From contig OX392534.1 of assembly GCA_947623455.1 (NCBI GenBank), forward strand, positions 36,771,426 through 36,835,425: 64,000 bases of DNA. Reading direction: 5' to 3'. Position numbers and translations under genes: made by a program. Within the stretch, counting starts at the first letter, position 1. Every line of letters starts with the position of its first letter. Below are positions 15,001-25,900 of this stretch, in pieces. The notes beneath the pieces were generated by a model. The model was not told the DNA's origin. It did no database searches and saw only the letters and a program-made list of their open reading frames with translations. Source of the stretch: Mimachlamys varia. Taxonomy: Eukaryota > Mollusca > Bivalvia > Pectinida > Pectinidae.

Positions 15001-18000
15001 ATACAATTGCTTGTTAAATGAAATACGATCACGTGGGAAAGGTACACTATATAATATTGGTTTTTCCATATCGGCAAAATGAACAGACACATTCATTTTT
15101 AATTCTTAACTGAAGTGGTATTTATTTGTCATTTCTTGACAAAAAGAACGCAGCTTTTCTGATAGATATCCAACATAAAAATTCAATTTATATTAATAGG
15201 CAAAGACAAGGTGAAGGAGAAATATCTACTGTAAATTTGTTATTGTTCGCGGTGTGGGAGTTTTCGCTTTTTTTCGCTTGCATTAAATATCCGCGAATAT
15301 GTTCAACACTTCTTAAACTCTACTGTGCATAAAAGTATTATAGGGACACACTACAAAACAGCAAACGACTTAGAGCGGAAAGATTTCCACACCCCGACGA
15401 GTTTGAAGACTGACTTAGTGCAAATTTTCACTCGCGAAAATATTGTTGTTTTTTTTTCAGTATTAAGATTGTGTAATGACATGATTAATGAAGCAAATGT
15501 ATTGAACAATTAAATTATAACTTCATATCTAAAGTTAATTTACATTTAAAGGATCGTTGTTGTTGAATTATGAAAATGAATTCAGAATTAAAAAAATCGT
15601 GCTCGTCATCATTGCAGTATTGTGTTTAAAGACATGAACAACTTAATCCAATAAAGATCTATATTCAAATATTTTCGTCCATTCCATGGCACAAGACTTG
15701 TTTGTGTATCTAAACATGTGATTTTTTTGTTATCAGGTTTGAAATATTCCCAGACTAGTTTGTGTGTCAAGACATGTGATGTTCAGTTTTCAAGATTTAA
15801 GCTAGATAGTCTCATAATTGTTTGTGTATCAAACGTAATTTTCTGTTCTCAGGTTTGAAATATTCCCAGACTAGTCTGTGTGTCGGGTCATGTGATGTTC
15901 AGTTTTCAAGGTTTAAGCTAGGCTCAAACTTGTTTGTGCATCAAACGTAATTTTCTGATTTCACGTATGAAATATTCCCAGACTTGTTTGTGTATCAACA
16001 CATATGATTTTCAGCTAGCAGGTATAACATAGTTCCAAACTTGGTTGTGTATCAAAACCCGTGATTGTCAGGTATCAGTTATACAATACCAGATATTCAT
16101 CGCCCGTCAGACATTTATTTTATCCATTGAGGGAGTATTTTTACTGTAACTGATGATTACATCAAGTCTAGGTATTCATGAGGAGTTGTTTTTACCGTAA
16201 CTGATGATTCCATCAGGTCAAGGTACTTTGCTTGCAGCATTATACATTTTAGATGAGCGCATGCTAATACAAAATTTTCATAAACCTAGGGTTAAAATGC
16301 TGTACTATATCATCATCCATATCATGAACGTACAATTATTCAAATTCAGTTAACTAAAATATCAAGGTAAAGTAAGTCCAAAGGTCAGACTTCCTCTTTA
16401 TCATAAACCATAAACGTCAAACATCGTAAACAGAAAGATTCTAGTGAGGTTGTTTTGTTGTCGTATGGTGCAACTGCATGGGCTTATAATTAGACAATGG
16501 CTTTAATTTAGAGGATATCATTAATTAACTCTTGAAATTAAGAGGTTTCATGGCGTCACGGTGGTTACCTTTTGATATGAAATTGATTTGTAACCAGCTG
16601 ATATATATGTACAAGATTACTTACCTTCATACGATCAAAACGTAACATTAGGGGATTCCAACTACATATATAACAAATGTAGCTCTAGTCAGGCATGACA
16701 TGTCTATGTGGTAACGTTGGCCTGCGGCAGTTGGTATTGACAATAGCCATATACACTTGTATGTGTACAGTTTATATTGTTTGTATCTTTTTTATGCATT
16801 ACTTTAATTTCCGAATCAATTAATATCGATTTTATACACCACAACTCCCTTAGTCCTCATGTTCAGATTGTTATGACGTAAACTCTGTATAATTACAATT
16901 TTCAGTTTAATATGAGGGAAACAAGTGGTTTTACATACAGACATGTCGAGTCAGGCAAACATTGACCTTTGGCAACGTCTAGAATAATAATATTCCCTGT
17001 ACCGTAGATTATTACGATCAAAATTATTAACAGGATTTAGTAATGACTGGATGGGAGAGGGTTGGAAGGGGTAAAGTTTTATTTGAGTACATTATTATCA
17101 TAAGTGCCTTTATCACATAACAGGCCCGTTCAGTTAAAATTTACGGTCATTTCATAAAAATGGTATTACACACGTGTAAAAACACTTTTGTGACGTCATG
17201 AACAAATGACGTCTTTATGGCGTCATAGGATTGTCTCAATAGTACTGTCACAGAAAAAAAATTGCCTTTTTTATAGAGAATTTATTTGAGAGATTTTGTG
17301 GGGTTTTTTTCTATTAAATATAAATTATGTGATATATAGAATCTTACACTCGCGCCAATGTAATGTGGAATTTATTAAACTCGTTAAATAATTCCATATT
17401 ACATCAACCCTCGTGTAAGATCCTCTATTTATTTTATAATAGAAATTCAGCCATAGTATTTCTAACGCTATATGTTTAACCTGTGTTATTTATATATAAC
17501 ATTTACTGTTTATATGTTATATTTTTTTCTTTAAACACCGAAGTTCGCAACGAATTCCATATCTACAGATTCGATGAAAACTATAAAACTTCTGCTTAGT
17601 CAGCACGATCTTGGTTCTTTCAAAACCTTGTGTTATAATGTTATTATGAATCCTGAAAGAAAATGGAGATACCCTGAGAACGACGTCGAAGTCGTTCGAC
17701 GTATTAACAGGATGTGTTGGGTAAGAAGGCAAGTAACTATCAAAAAGGGAAAGTTCATGAGCGGAAAATCGAAAAAGTCAAGTTTAATTTTGGTAAGCCG
17801 ATCATGTTTTCATGTAAGTGAAGATAGAATTAAGTGATATGGAGAAAGATTTCGTACATAGGTGTATCGCAAATTTCATGTTCATGAGAGTGTGTGTTCG
17901 ATGAGGTTATAGTTATCCGTAAGTTAGTAAAAATCTATCAACGTTTTGTTACCAGTTCTGATAAGTCCTGCCTGTTCAATAATGAAGCTTCAACATAACT

Positions 18001-19054
18001 GTGACTGATAACAGATTGATCAAAATTATGTTGAAAATCATAAAACATGTTAATAAGGGTTTTTTTCTGCATAAGATTTTAAAATGTATTAATGAATAAA
18101 AAATTTAAATCACTGTTTTGTCTAAAATGTATCCAAAAGCCTATAAAACTAAACCAAACCATTTTTCACAATTCCTTGAACTGCATTCAATCATGATTTA
18201 ATTTAGTATAAAAACTTGACCTCTCAATCGGCCTCTAAAGTTTATAAATAGGCTCAAGGGCCTTATAATGCGAAGTACATAAGTAAAATATGGACATAAA
18301 TCTGGTTGTCATTGGGTGTCGAATTTATAATTATCTAACAAGTTGTTTTCCCATTTAAAATTATTTTTTAACTCTCCCTTTACCTGTGACGTAAACAATG
18401 AAATGTCACCTAATTAACATATTTATCACCTCCATAGGTAATTCTAAATCAACACAAACAATATCGGCTAATAATAGAATTGCATAATTAGTATTATCTA
18501 TAGATGTATATAGCGGTATTTACCAAAAACCTATCACAAAATCAGTCTACAAACAATGCAGAACATGGCAGGTCCCAGTCTTATATATTGTACGGTATTA
18601 CCTTCAGGGCATTAGGATGACAGCAGTGGTGATAGCACCAATACAATATAGGTAGTCATTAGGTAAATCGGCATGTTTATTGTCAGACAAGTACTGCCCT
18701 AGTAGAACAGTATACATACCATTGTATGTATGTTTTAATAAACGGAGATTATGGTCGTGACAAAACCTTTTTGAATCTTCATATCATATCAATATCAATG
18801 GGCGACTCATTAAGAATGCATTACTTTTTGTAATCTTTTTTTTTTCTTCTTTTTAAAATAATCCCTGTTGTATTACAAATAATCATTATGAAGGAACAGG
18901 ATACAAACGCTTATGTTTAATGAAGATGATATATATATAGAGAGAGAGTACATTTAGTTTTGCATATTAGTAAGTTGGTTAACATAACTGTCAGAAGAAG
19001 AATACAAACCTTTACAAGACATCCGATGAGTACGATGAAATATAACGATTCCAT
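1..19054 (-). CDS. Gene A: DSL-domain Notch ligand, Jagged-like, short EGF array (3' partial)
   Basis: Nine coding exons on the minus strand join in frame: 19054-19010, 8846-8692, 8307-8175, 6609-6455, 4192-4056, 3590-3462, 2193-1795, 868-712 and 59-1, with phases 0,2,0,2,1,1,1,2. They give at least 456 residues. Order: signal peptide (1-15 and a few more), MNNL domain (about 20-163), DSL domain (about 171-215), three EGF repeats (to about 325), a Thr-rich stalk (to 385) and a beta-alpha-beta juxtamembrane module that runs off the left edge. A transmembrane segment is expected beyond the edge. Such proteins are cell-surface ligands that bind Notch on neighbouring cells. The DSL cysteine spacing is exact (8-3-11-8-8), but the usual RPR(D/N)D loop reads IPQNN, so Notch binding may be altered. 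Gene B, 7.7 kb upstream in the same orientation, is its paralogue with the same exon plan. The start was chosen because a hydrophobic leader ends in a phase-0 donor exactly as in gene B. The exon model is inferred without transcripts. Confidence 0.85.
60..711 (-). other. Gene A intron 8
   Basis: AT-rich intron sequence. I see no other feature in it. Confidence 0.6.
712..868 (-). CDS. Gene A exon 8: juxtamembrane beta-alpha module
   Basis: The acceptor is ttaattcag and the donor gtacgt, phase 1 to 2. The translation alternates a strand (ASIILKGRLL), an amphipathic helix (RKGMLNLLKELLN) and a strand (KVEVVISYKP). Length (157 nt) and phase correspond to gene B exon 9 (163 nt). The pattern resembles SEA/ferredoxin-like juxtamembrane folds. 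Confidence 0.75.
869..1794 (-). other. Gene A intron 7
   Basis: Intron between exons 7 and 8. At about 997-1073 it holds a small inverted repeat (AGGATTAACTT against AAGTTAATCCT) with the same ends as the fold-back element near 60.8 kb. Nothing else is recognised. Confidence 0.55.
1795..2193 (-). CDS. Gene A exon 7: EGF repeats 2-3 and Thr-rich stalk
   Basis: The exon is 399 nt, phase 1 to 1. It holds the EGF cores ADEPCKNGGNC and AENPCENNGTC, each with a C-x-C-x8-C end. About 55 residues dominated by Thr, Val and Glu follow (TTTGEMTTGETTD), a likely O-glycosylated spacer. Gene B has ten further EGF repeats at the equivalent place and no Thr stalk. Confidence 0.88.
2194..3461 (-). other. Gene A intron 6
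   Basis: Plain AT-rich intron. No repeat or coding signal recognised. Confidence 0.55.
3462..3590 (-). CDS. Gene A exon 6: DSL end and EGF repeat 1
   Basis: The exon opens with GWQGKFC, the end of the DSL domain, then VNECLDNDPCHNNHVC...CACPLGTSG. The sixth EGF cysteine lies in the next exon. Phase is 1 to 1, and the intron falls just before the sixth cysteine, as in gene B. Confidence 0.9.
4056..4192 (-). CDS. Gene A exon 5: DSL domain
   Basis: The exon is 137 nt, identical in length to the B exon, phase 2 to 1. The cysteine spacing is C-x8-C-x3-C-x11-C-x8-C, and the sixth cysteine lies in exon 6 after GWQGKF. The conserved DYYG and GHY are present. The Arg-Pro-Arg-acidic loop seen in most ligands is replaced by IPQNN. 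Confidence 0.9.
4193..6454 (-). other. Gene A intron 4
   Basis: Intron between the MNNL and DSL exons. It contains a stretch near 4850-4920 (aattcaagggttgga, ccaggggtgaacga) that recurs near 54095-54165, an old dispersed repeat. A short TATTA-type simple repeat lies near 5341-5370. Confidence 0.5.
6455..6609 (-). CDS. Gene A exon 4: MNNL domain, end
   Basis: The translation starts GSVKLKVEVHDAD and ends YTIKRRTT, phase 0 to 2. The beta strand VKLKVEVHDAD and the KRRTT end match gene B (IKFKVRVTDVD...KRRTT). The exon is 155 nt against 140 in B, a 5-codon difference. Confidence 0.85.
6610..8174 (-). other. Gene A intron 3
   Basis: Plain AT-rich intron. The open frame at 7350-7646 has no splice support and is treated as chance. 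Confidence 0.5.
8175..8307 (-). CDS. Gene A exon 3: MNNL domain, middle
   Basis: The exon is 133 nt, identical in length to gene B exon 3, phase 2 to 0. The translation includes IRDCPFGRY, the DADTITFG stretch and FFRMKSWP. Gene B has NADTINFG and FRLSTWP at the same positions. The donor is gtgtgt. Confidence 0.85.
8692..8846 (-). CDS. Gene A exon 2: MNNL domain, first part
   Basis: The acceptor is tcttcag and the donor gtaggt. The exon is 155 nt, the same as gene B exon 2, and runs phase 0 to 2. The translation starts TITAGVTLEV and contains the cysteine cluster QCCDGRS...CFSACDHKFNICLD typical of the N-terminal module of Notch ligands. Confidence 0.85.
9590..9851. repeat. 31-bp minisatellite, about 8 copies
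   Basis: The phrase ggatcatctataggatgtgg restarts at 9631, 9662, 9693, 9724, 9755, 9786 and 9817 (ggattatc), an exact 31-bp period. Each unit includes GGATGT-ggaaa-ACATCC, a 6-bp stem with a 5-nt loop. Copies are nearly identical, so the array is young. Confidence 0.95.
11518..11600 (+). repeat. tRNA-like SINE head or tRNA pseudogene
   Basis: An A box (tggctcagttggtagagc) and a B box (ggttcgattcc) are present at tRNA spacing. The acceptor stem pairs only in part (GCTTCTT against TCGGGGC), the anticodon stem does not pair and the T stem has a T-T mismatch. It is therefore not a working tRNA. The internal Pol III promoter looks intact. Confidence 0.6.
12375..12650 (+). mobile_element. Reverse-transcriptase element relic, copy 1
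   Basis: The sequence is the reverse complement of part of the 22.3-23.0 kb relic. Its forward frame includes HLCLNEKYSVSLSD and MDVFEYAH, matching the minus-strand reading of that copy. It is broken by stops and only about 270 bp long. Confidence 0.6.
13146..13577. repeat. 67-bp tandem array, about 6 copies
   Basis: The word gactactag restarts at 13211, 13277, 13344, 13411, 13478 and 13545, a period of 66-67 bp. Copies differ at a few sites (gacaataag or gactttaag). It lies inside gene A intron 1. Confidence 0.93.
14125..14430 (-). mobile_element. Reverse-transcriptase element relic, copy 2
   Basis: This is a diverged copy of the 22.3-kb relic in the same orientation. It shares gattta-cacggagaccctt, the ccatgtaaatct segment, the tctcaatcacaagtag segment and agccgaccataag. 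It has no open frame. Confidence 0.5.
15032..15039 (+). promoter_or_regulatory. Candidate CSL/Su(H) site in gene A intron 1
   Basis: CGTGGGAA fits the published YGTGGGAA type of consensus for the Notch effector CSL. A single 8-mer can arise by chance. Confidence 0.25.
15676..16082. repeat. Degenerate tandem repeat, about 60-bp and 125-bp periods
   Basis: Phrases such as gaaatattcccagact, tttgtgtatcaa and gtgatgttcagttttcaag recur in order several times. The pattern is a roughly 60-bp basic unit with a longer higher-order period and clear divergence. Intronic in gene A. Confidence 0.75.
17341..17421. repeat. Hairpin-forming inverted repeat
   Basis: The left arm begins ATCTTACACTCG and continues AATGTAATGTGGAATTTATT. 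The right arm reads AATAATTCCATATTACAT and ends CTCGTGTAAGAT. Arms of roughly 35 bp face each other across a loop of about 10 nt. It may be a small fold-back transposon. Confidence 0.7.
17520..17840 (-). mobile_element. Reverse-transcriptase element relic, copy 3
   Basis: It resembles the 22.3-kb relic: ...cataaaact-, tcaaaaccttgtgttat and actatcaa-aagggaaagttca occur in the same order. Frames are broken. Confidence 0.5.
19010..19054 (-). CDS. Gene A exon 1: signal peptide
   Basis: The exon reads MESLYFIVLIGCLVK and then a gtttgt donor in phase 0. It is a short leader exon like that of gene B (45 against 42 nt). The hydrophobic core fits a secretory signal. It lies 10.2 kb from exon 2, so the link rests on matching phase and on the paralogue's structure. 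Confidence 0.7.
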
Positions 19055-19328
19055 ATCACGACACACAGCAACGTATTATTCCACAAACATGTAATCCACG
19101 AACAATTCAGAAGAATCAGGAAAAGACTCGTTCGCTTGTGTAAAATCTACAAATAAAGGGATAACAATGGCGGACACAGAGCACCTGTAAGCAGACGTTC
19201 GCTCCGTCAGGAAGCCAAAACAAAGTGACGTTTACCTGACAGGTGAGTGTGTCATAAAAAGAGGCAAGTCAGGTTGTCCCACAGCCTAAACGCTGACGAA
19301 GATCTCGCTCACATAGCTAACCACAGAC

Positions 19329-19360
19329 GTCACTACCGCTCAATTAGCACAGCCCACATC
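19329..19360 (-). promoter_or_regulatory. Conserved upstream block of gene A, shared with gene B
   Basis: This 32-nt block, 275 nt upstream of the ATG, aligns without gaps to 39676-39707 upstream of gene B with 23 matches by hand count. It ends in a shared AGCCCACATC. No known factor site is assigned. Confidence 0.4.
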
Positions 19361-20547
19361 CAGTGGGGGATACAGATGACCTGAAACGCACCCCTGGCTG
19401 TCCAAGTGATTCAATAATACGTCAGGCAGCCTGGGAACTGACTTGAAATATTCAAACGCAGAAAGAAATTACTAATTCTATTGCGTATTACGATTCGTCT
19501 TATTTTGTCACATGCAAAGTCATCACTTAATGTTTGTATTACTGTCACTTTTCCTATTTTCTACTCTTGTTATCTATCTCCTTATTTATCTGGTTTATCT
19601 CATATATTGAAAAACTTACAAAATCTGTAATGCATTTTTTTTCTTGAATGCTTAAGTCGTTCAGAAGTTTCATTAACATTTTCAACTAGTTATAATTATA
19701 CATTTTTCTTTTTCTGCTTGAATGAAATGGGTTGTCAACTAATGCTCCGATTGAATGTTTCAATATTATGCTCTTTTGAGATGAAATTCCGTTGAAACAA
19801 AAATGGGATAACAAAGCAAAAATTGAAAAACGGCTGATGACAACAGACGTGAAGCCTCAAGCAATTATCTCACCACGTGTATAAAACATGTGAATAAACA
19901 TTTGCTGTTCATGCCGATCCTCTTTGTAGATCTTCATTCCAATATCTGAAAGTTGCACGCCATATTTCTGAACGTAATTAGTTCTTTATCCCCCGAGTGA
20001 AAACGTATTTGGTCAGATATGGTCTCATTCGCCTATCACCACTCAAGGTCACGTGACGGTCATCTGTGCCGTAAACAGAGGTTAGGACTGGTAAGATCGA
20101 TTTAGATCAATCTTTTCCAATTACCAAAAGAAGGTTTGCACTCAATATTCTGTAGAAGCTACTCAGCAGTATTGCCTCTATAGGAAAACCTGCTGCTTTA
20201 CTACAGTGCGACTAACATATACATACGATATAACTAGTGCAGAAATCAATAGTTTGTAGATATGTGTGAATGCATATTTATTCTAATTTTTGTATGTTCA
20301 ATTGAAACATATATTTAATAAATGGCTCAAACTATTCAATTTTAGAACGTCATCTGATATAACATAAATTCAACGTGAAAGGACCATACCTAGACTCCAT
20401 ACTTAATGATACACAGGAAAAAATACAGAAAAAAAATCTGACATAGTCGGAATCTTAATCGGTAAATAATCCAACAATCAATATTATAACATGGTGGAGT
20501 CCATTTTACGCCCCGAACAATAAGTTAGTCGATATTCAGTAAATTGT

Positions 20548-20555
20548 TGTGGGAA
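20548..20555 (+). promoter_or_regulatory. Candidate CSL/Su(H) site 1.5 kb upstream of gene A
   Basis: TGTGGGAA matches the YGTGGGAA CSL consensus. Notch ligands are often themselves Notch-regulated, but one short word is weak evidence. Confidence 0.25.
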
Positions 20556-21289
20556 ACGTTTTTCCTTTTAAATTATAATACAAAATACAGAACAACATTA
20601 ACAATTATTGCTCACATAAGGCAAATTCATATTCCTTTATCAACTGTTCTATAACAAAACAAACACCCCTGAAGCAGCAAATAACCGTTTTGATTAAGGG
20701 TATGGTTTTACACGATTTTACGGTCTGGCTACTTACTTACTTCCAATGCTGATAATAACCATGATTGAATACAACCGCCCAAAGCTGCCCATCTTGACAA
20801 ATGACATCAGAAAAAAATCAGATTATTAAGTTTTTTAACACTTGAATTTATCCTTGGTCCGGTTTTTTTAACCTTCGTTTATATTCTTATATAATAAATC
20901 TCCAATATCAAGACTTGTTACATGTACAATCAGGGATATCCATGGATATATAATGTTATAAGGATAGTAAGCCCCCCTTCGTCTTTCTCAATTTGCCTGG
21001 GGATCATTTGGCCCTGGCGTTTCGTGTCTATCAAAATGTCTATGTGTTGTGTCGGTAACAAAGTAAATTTGGTTACTTGGTCAATGGACAACTTCTGGCG
21101 AGGGTTTCTAGGTAAGAAAATCAGCTGGAGTCCTATTAATAATTATCTACCTAAAACGTCAATATCGATATATAGGTTTATTAGATAACTAAAGAATAAC
21201 CATAGCAAACTGCTATATTTACATTTGCTCTGCATTCTCCCATTGACTAAGAGGCAGTTGCTGCCATACGCCTATAACACCCAGTGCCT

Positions 21290-21573
21290 CAGACTATAAC
21301 ACAATTGCTATTGTGACGTCATCAATCGCTATTGTGACATCATCACTTTCATTGTTGTCTGCACTTGATTTGCTGTTCAAAATTAGTTCGAAGTAACTAA
21401 ATTAAGCACATTTTTCTATCAACATGTAAATATAAATAATAATAAGTAATGAACATTTTAGCAAACATTGTTACAGTCCTATAACACACATTGATATTGC
21501 TGACAAACTTTCATAAAGCCCTAGCGGGCTTTATTTAGTTTGTCATCAATAGCAATTTGTGTTATAGGACTGT
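21290..21573. mobile_element. Inverted-repeat element (MITE-like) with inner palindrome
   Basis: The left end (ctataacacaattgctattg) and the reverse complement of the right end (CCTATAACACAAATTGCTATTG) match, giving inverted termini of about 28 bp. A third copy at 21473-21508 pairs with the right end over 37 nt with three mismatches. It encloses AAAGCCC-tagc-GGGCTTT. No coding content, so it would be non-autonomous. Confidence 0.7.
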
Positions 21574-21578
21574 GGGAA
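21571..21578 (+). promoter_or_regulatory. Candidate CSL/Su(H) site at edge of inverted-repeat element
   Basis: TGTGGGAA lies across the right end of the 21.29-21.57 kb element, 2.5 kb upstream of gene A. It may be fortuitous. Confidence 0.2.
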
Positions 21579-22319
21579 GGTATCCTTCCATGTCACAACA
21601 AGTTTAGAATAAAAAAGTGGATGTCTTTATAGACACCTAGATTATTATTTTCTAAAATTACTAGGACATGTGAGATATGATGTTTTTGTCATTACAGTGT
21701 GTTTGCTTCGTTTGTATCTTTTCTGAGTTCTCTGCCATACATTATGGTGTATACCGTTAAATAATATAAATGTGGCCTATTTTGCTGGAACAATTAATAT
21801 CAGAAATCAAAATATTTCTATTTTTTTTCTCAATGTATGTTGTTTTGCCATTTATTGGGTTTACCAGCTAAGGTCCACCAATCACCGAGAAATTTGTTCA
21901 GGTGATTGAAGAATTAAATACGTATGTTGCTTATAGTGCTGTTTAATTCATTATTTGGCTCGATTGTGTGTGATTTGTACGAATGATAGGGCTAGTGTAC
22001 CGCCGTACCTGCATTTGGACATTTGACCAGTTTTGCTTCCTCCGTCGCCTCCTAGGCTTAAAATAAGCACTTAGCATCACTGACGTGAAGGACGCAACAT
22101 CTGTATGGTGCATTTAAATTCATTATTTGACTCGACTGAGTCTTAAAGGTGCTACATGTATTCCCGTGCGTGTCTTCAGCACAACCATTCGTCAACTGTC
22201 TTTCATAATATAATAATAAGATATGTGTATATTCATGGGATCCGTTATGAGCAGTTAACACTACATATCAACATAAATAAGAGAATACCGAAGCATTAAC
22301 AAAATCATAATCCAAACTC

Positions 22320-22985
22320 AAAATCGATTAAACCAGGGACAAAATATATACAAAGGAAAGATTCACATGGAGACCCTTGCAAAAGTACAAGAGAATAAGA
22401 CCAGGTGTTCCGGAAGAGAAAACGTCTTCTGCTTCATCGACGACACCCGCCATGTAAATCTTTGTCACATCCAAGTAAACATCAAGTTCTCAAAATGAGA
22501 ACCGAGTATCATTGCCAATCACAACAAGTAAACACCCTAATGAGCATACTCAAAAACGTCCATCTTCATATCACTTAAAGATACAGAATATTTCTCAATG
22601 AGACAAAGATGGCGACCATAAAACTTGCCCATAGTTCTGATCAACCTGCATCTTTCGAATCCTTGTGTTGTTAGTTTGTTTGTCAGCAGTCGACATCGAT
22701 CGCGAAAATCCCGATATTTAGAGCAAGCCCTGGAATACCGAATCAACTGCGAAATGAACCACCATAGGTTGGAGAAGCAGGGATATTACTATCAAGAAAT
22801 GGAAAGTTAACGATCGGAAAATTGAAATCATCATGTTTATCGTATAGCTTAGTAGTAAGCTGTCCGTGTTGGTCGTAGTTTAAGTAGAGATCGAGGTAAG
22901 CAGCTGATGTAGAAGAGTCTGTTGTGTCCTTTATTTTAAGTTTAGAAGGGTATATACGATCGACGTGGTATATAGATATCAAATG
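22320..22985 (-). mobile_element. Reverse-transcriptase element relic, best copy
   Basis: Two minus-strand frames, 22982-22743 and 22746-22537, overlap and together read a C-terminal retroelement protein. Features are YLDLYL, KLYDKHDDFNFPIVNFPFLD, SNIPASPTYG, then IRYSRACSKYRDF, LLTNKL and KFYGRHLCLIEKYSVSLSD. I recall this pattern downstream of a YxDD-type reverse transcriptase in many invertebrate elements. The class (Penelope-like or LINE) is uncertain. A frame break between the two halves and the missing catalytic part mark it as dead. Four shorter relatives lie in the window. Confidence 0.65.
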
Positions 22986-25900
22986 ATATCTACATTAATC
23001 ATAGCCGTCACTATAGAAACGCATGACCTGCCATTTCAATGAAAAATAATTAGAATACGATAAACGACTGTCATATCCAATCCCTAATCTTGAACGTTTC
23101 CTAGAGATGATTTAATGTGTAAACGTTAGAGCGATTTCGTCTAATTGTTATTTTTTGTAAATAACGACTTGAGCTACATGTACTTTTCTCTTCTTCATCT
23201 GCATATTTGTCAATACACAGGTTTAATGAGTTTTAACATAAATTCAATTTCAACATCATATTTTTGTTTTGCATCTTGCTTAAACTTGCTTAAATTGCGA
23301 TTATCTCCCCTTGTATAATATGGCGATTCCATTTTAATTGCTATTCTGTCAAATGTCTCTCATCAAAGATGTTCTGCCCTTTAGTACAATTAAGTTAGCT
23401 ATACAACATCTTAAAGCAAGTCTCAGAGCTAAACTAAAAATATTTGTTAAAATTTGTTTAACGATTAATTGATAAGTCTATATACATCTGTGTTGGCTTA
23501 TTATAAACATAGGACTAAGAACCATAACTCCTGCACTGTATATAGTACTACACTTATCATCCTTCGTAAGAAAAAAAGACCAAATAAACTAAGCATGTCA
23601 TTTTTTTAAAATAACACTTCAAGAACTTTAACATGAAAACTAATCAGCTTTGCAGGCAATAGAGAAAACAAATAGCAGATATATTTTTTGTTCAATTAGC
23701 GATCACCGGATTTATATCATAGGTATTTCAATTTCATTATCACGATGTGCTGAGGAGGAAATCAACATGTAAACAAAGTGAAATACAACACGAGTCACGT
23801 CACCAAAGGGAAAGAAATATTCCAATAAATTATAATGCTATTAAGTATGATTGTCCCAAAGGAAGAACAGATGACCTTGGTGTACTGAAATTCATAATTT
23901 CAACAAAGGATATTTTTCTATTACCGGTTATGGAGAAGTTGAAAACATAAAAAAGGTTTACACACGAAGGACAACGGATAATCATGTACGGAAATCAGTT
24001 GAAAAAGGTCACATGAGCAGAGTGCAGGTGACCTATTCCAAGATGTAAACATTTATTAATATTAGGTAAAATTCTGTCTGGCGTTATTTTCGTAATGGTT
24101 GTCAGTATTTGTTTTCCAATAAGATAACACTATGTTTTATATTTTGACTTTGTATTTAGCATCATTCCTCGGTTTCAGATTATTCTGATCCATTAATACT
24201 ACATTAAAAATTAAACATTTTGATATGTTGGCCTTGTTCTCTCCAATATCTTAAATTCATATGGCATAGGGTAATAGGTTTGGTCCTGTTGTCGATTTCC
24301 GAACATCCAATATGAAATGAACGTCATATATGAAAATGTTGGTAAGTTCGATGGTTGTATTCAATAGTTTCCACCGTAAATATTTAACGAAAAAACAGTC
24401 ATACATGCACAAGGATAACGATAACCAAAACAACAGCTATACGTGTAGCCAAAATATGAAAAAAGATAAAGGAATGAATTAAACATTTTATTTTTTTTAT
24501 ATCAAAAACAAAAGAATAAGAAAATATATGCAAATGCAAGTATTTACAGATGAAATGATGTAAACATATATTAATCATTGTATTCATGTATCGTTACTGA
24601 AGGTAGAATTTCAAGACAGGAAAACAAATTCTAAAATTCTAAGCAACTCGTTTTAGTGACGTATCTTAACGATAGGTCCGTAATCGGTCTTTGTATATCC
24701 GTTACTAATGACAACATGCATTCGAGAAATACCTTTCATACGTGTGCGTTTTGAGGGTGTAGTGTAATACAATATAAACTATCCATTCATCTAACAAACT
24801 AATACATCCAACACACTACTCTCATCATGGTTCTATATCCCATTAGCACTTTCATGTATTGTCAATATCATACTTTTTTCATTGGAAGTTCATACTTTTA
24901 TATATCATACAACATTATGAATGATCAAATATTTATATATATATATATATCGAAACATTTGGTAACTATTGTACTATGTGAAGTTAACTTTAAACTGAAA
25001 TTCGAAATATACAAAATAAGAAATTTTAAGTTAACCTAATAAATTGTTAAACTGCAAAGAAAACATATCCAATTAATTTAAAAAACTGATGTGACATGTA
25101 CAAAACGTAAGATCAATAACTTGAAATGGAAGACGTTATATATGCCTACTGGTCCCATTTGTGCTCGATAGTGCCCAAGCTTTCCAGAAAAAGAAGATTA
25201 CTATAAAAGAAAGTATTGCATAGTTTTTTTAATCAAACTGTTGTATTCTGCGCAGGATACGTTGGACATACAAAGAGATCAAGCATCTGGTTAATCGAGA
25301 CTAAACAGACCATTTGAAAATCATGTCGGATACCCTGAATGGATCAATGATACATAATTCCGATTGTTTATTACATATTTAAATGTCCCCGAAATAATTG
25401 AACCGTTACTCTGCTTTATCTAGTAGCATGGGAGGAAATTATTGCTACTTACATAATTCATTTAACCGCATGAAATTGATAAAACATATTTAATGAAAAG
25501 GAAGCCATACTGTTTTTGTTTTTTTTTGTAAATGTTATCAAAGGCAAGAAAAATTCAATTCAAAATTTAAAACGCCGTCTAACAAATTTGAGTGCAACAC
25601 ATAGTTCTTTCAAAACAAAAAAATGTCAAGTGTAAATATAAAATACTATATTTTTTCCACATTACCAAATATAAGTGCGAACATATTAGTATAAGAGTGT
25701 TATCAGTCAAAAACGTTCGTGTGCGAACATTATTACGCTCATAAATTTCAACGGTGGACTTTAACAACAGCTATGTTCAATCATATAACAAATAAACAAC
25801 AAACACATAATATCAATCATCGTTCCCCTGTCTGGGGCCACAACTGAAATACAGTAACACACTGATGAACTACCCTTGTCATCACCTAAAGCTTTAGCTG

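Larger units (their letters stand above)
8847..19009 (-). other. Gene A intron 1, 10.2 kb, repeat-rich
   Basis: This long first intron of gene A holds a 31-bp minisatellite (9.6 kb), a tRNA-like SINE head (11.5 kb), three relics of one reverse-transcriptase element (12.4, 14.1 and 17.5 kb), a 67-bp array (13.1-13.6 kb), a roughly 60-bp degenerate array (15.7-16.1 kb) and a hairpin (17.34 kb). I see no exon in it. A long first intron would suit regulatory sequence, but only one candidate CSL site is visible. Confidence 0.55.
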
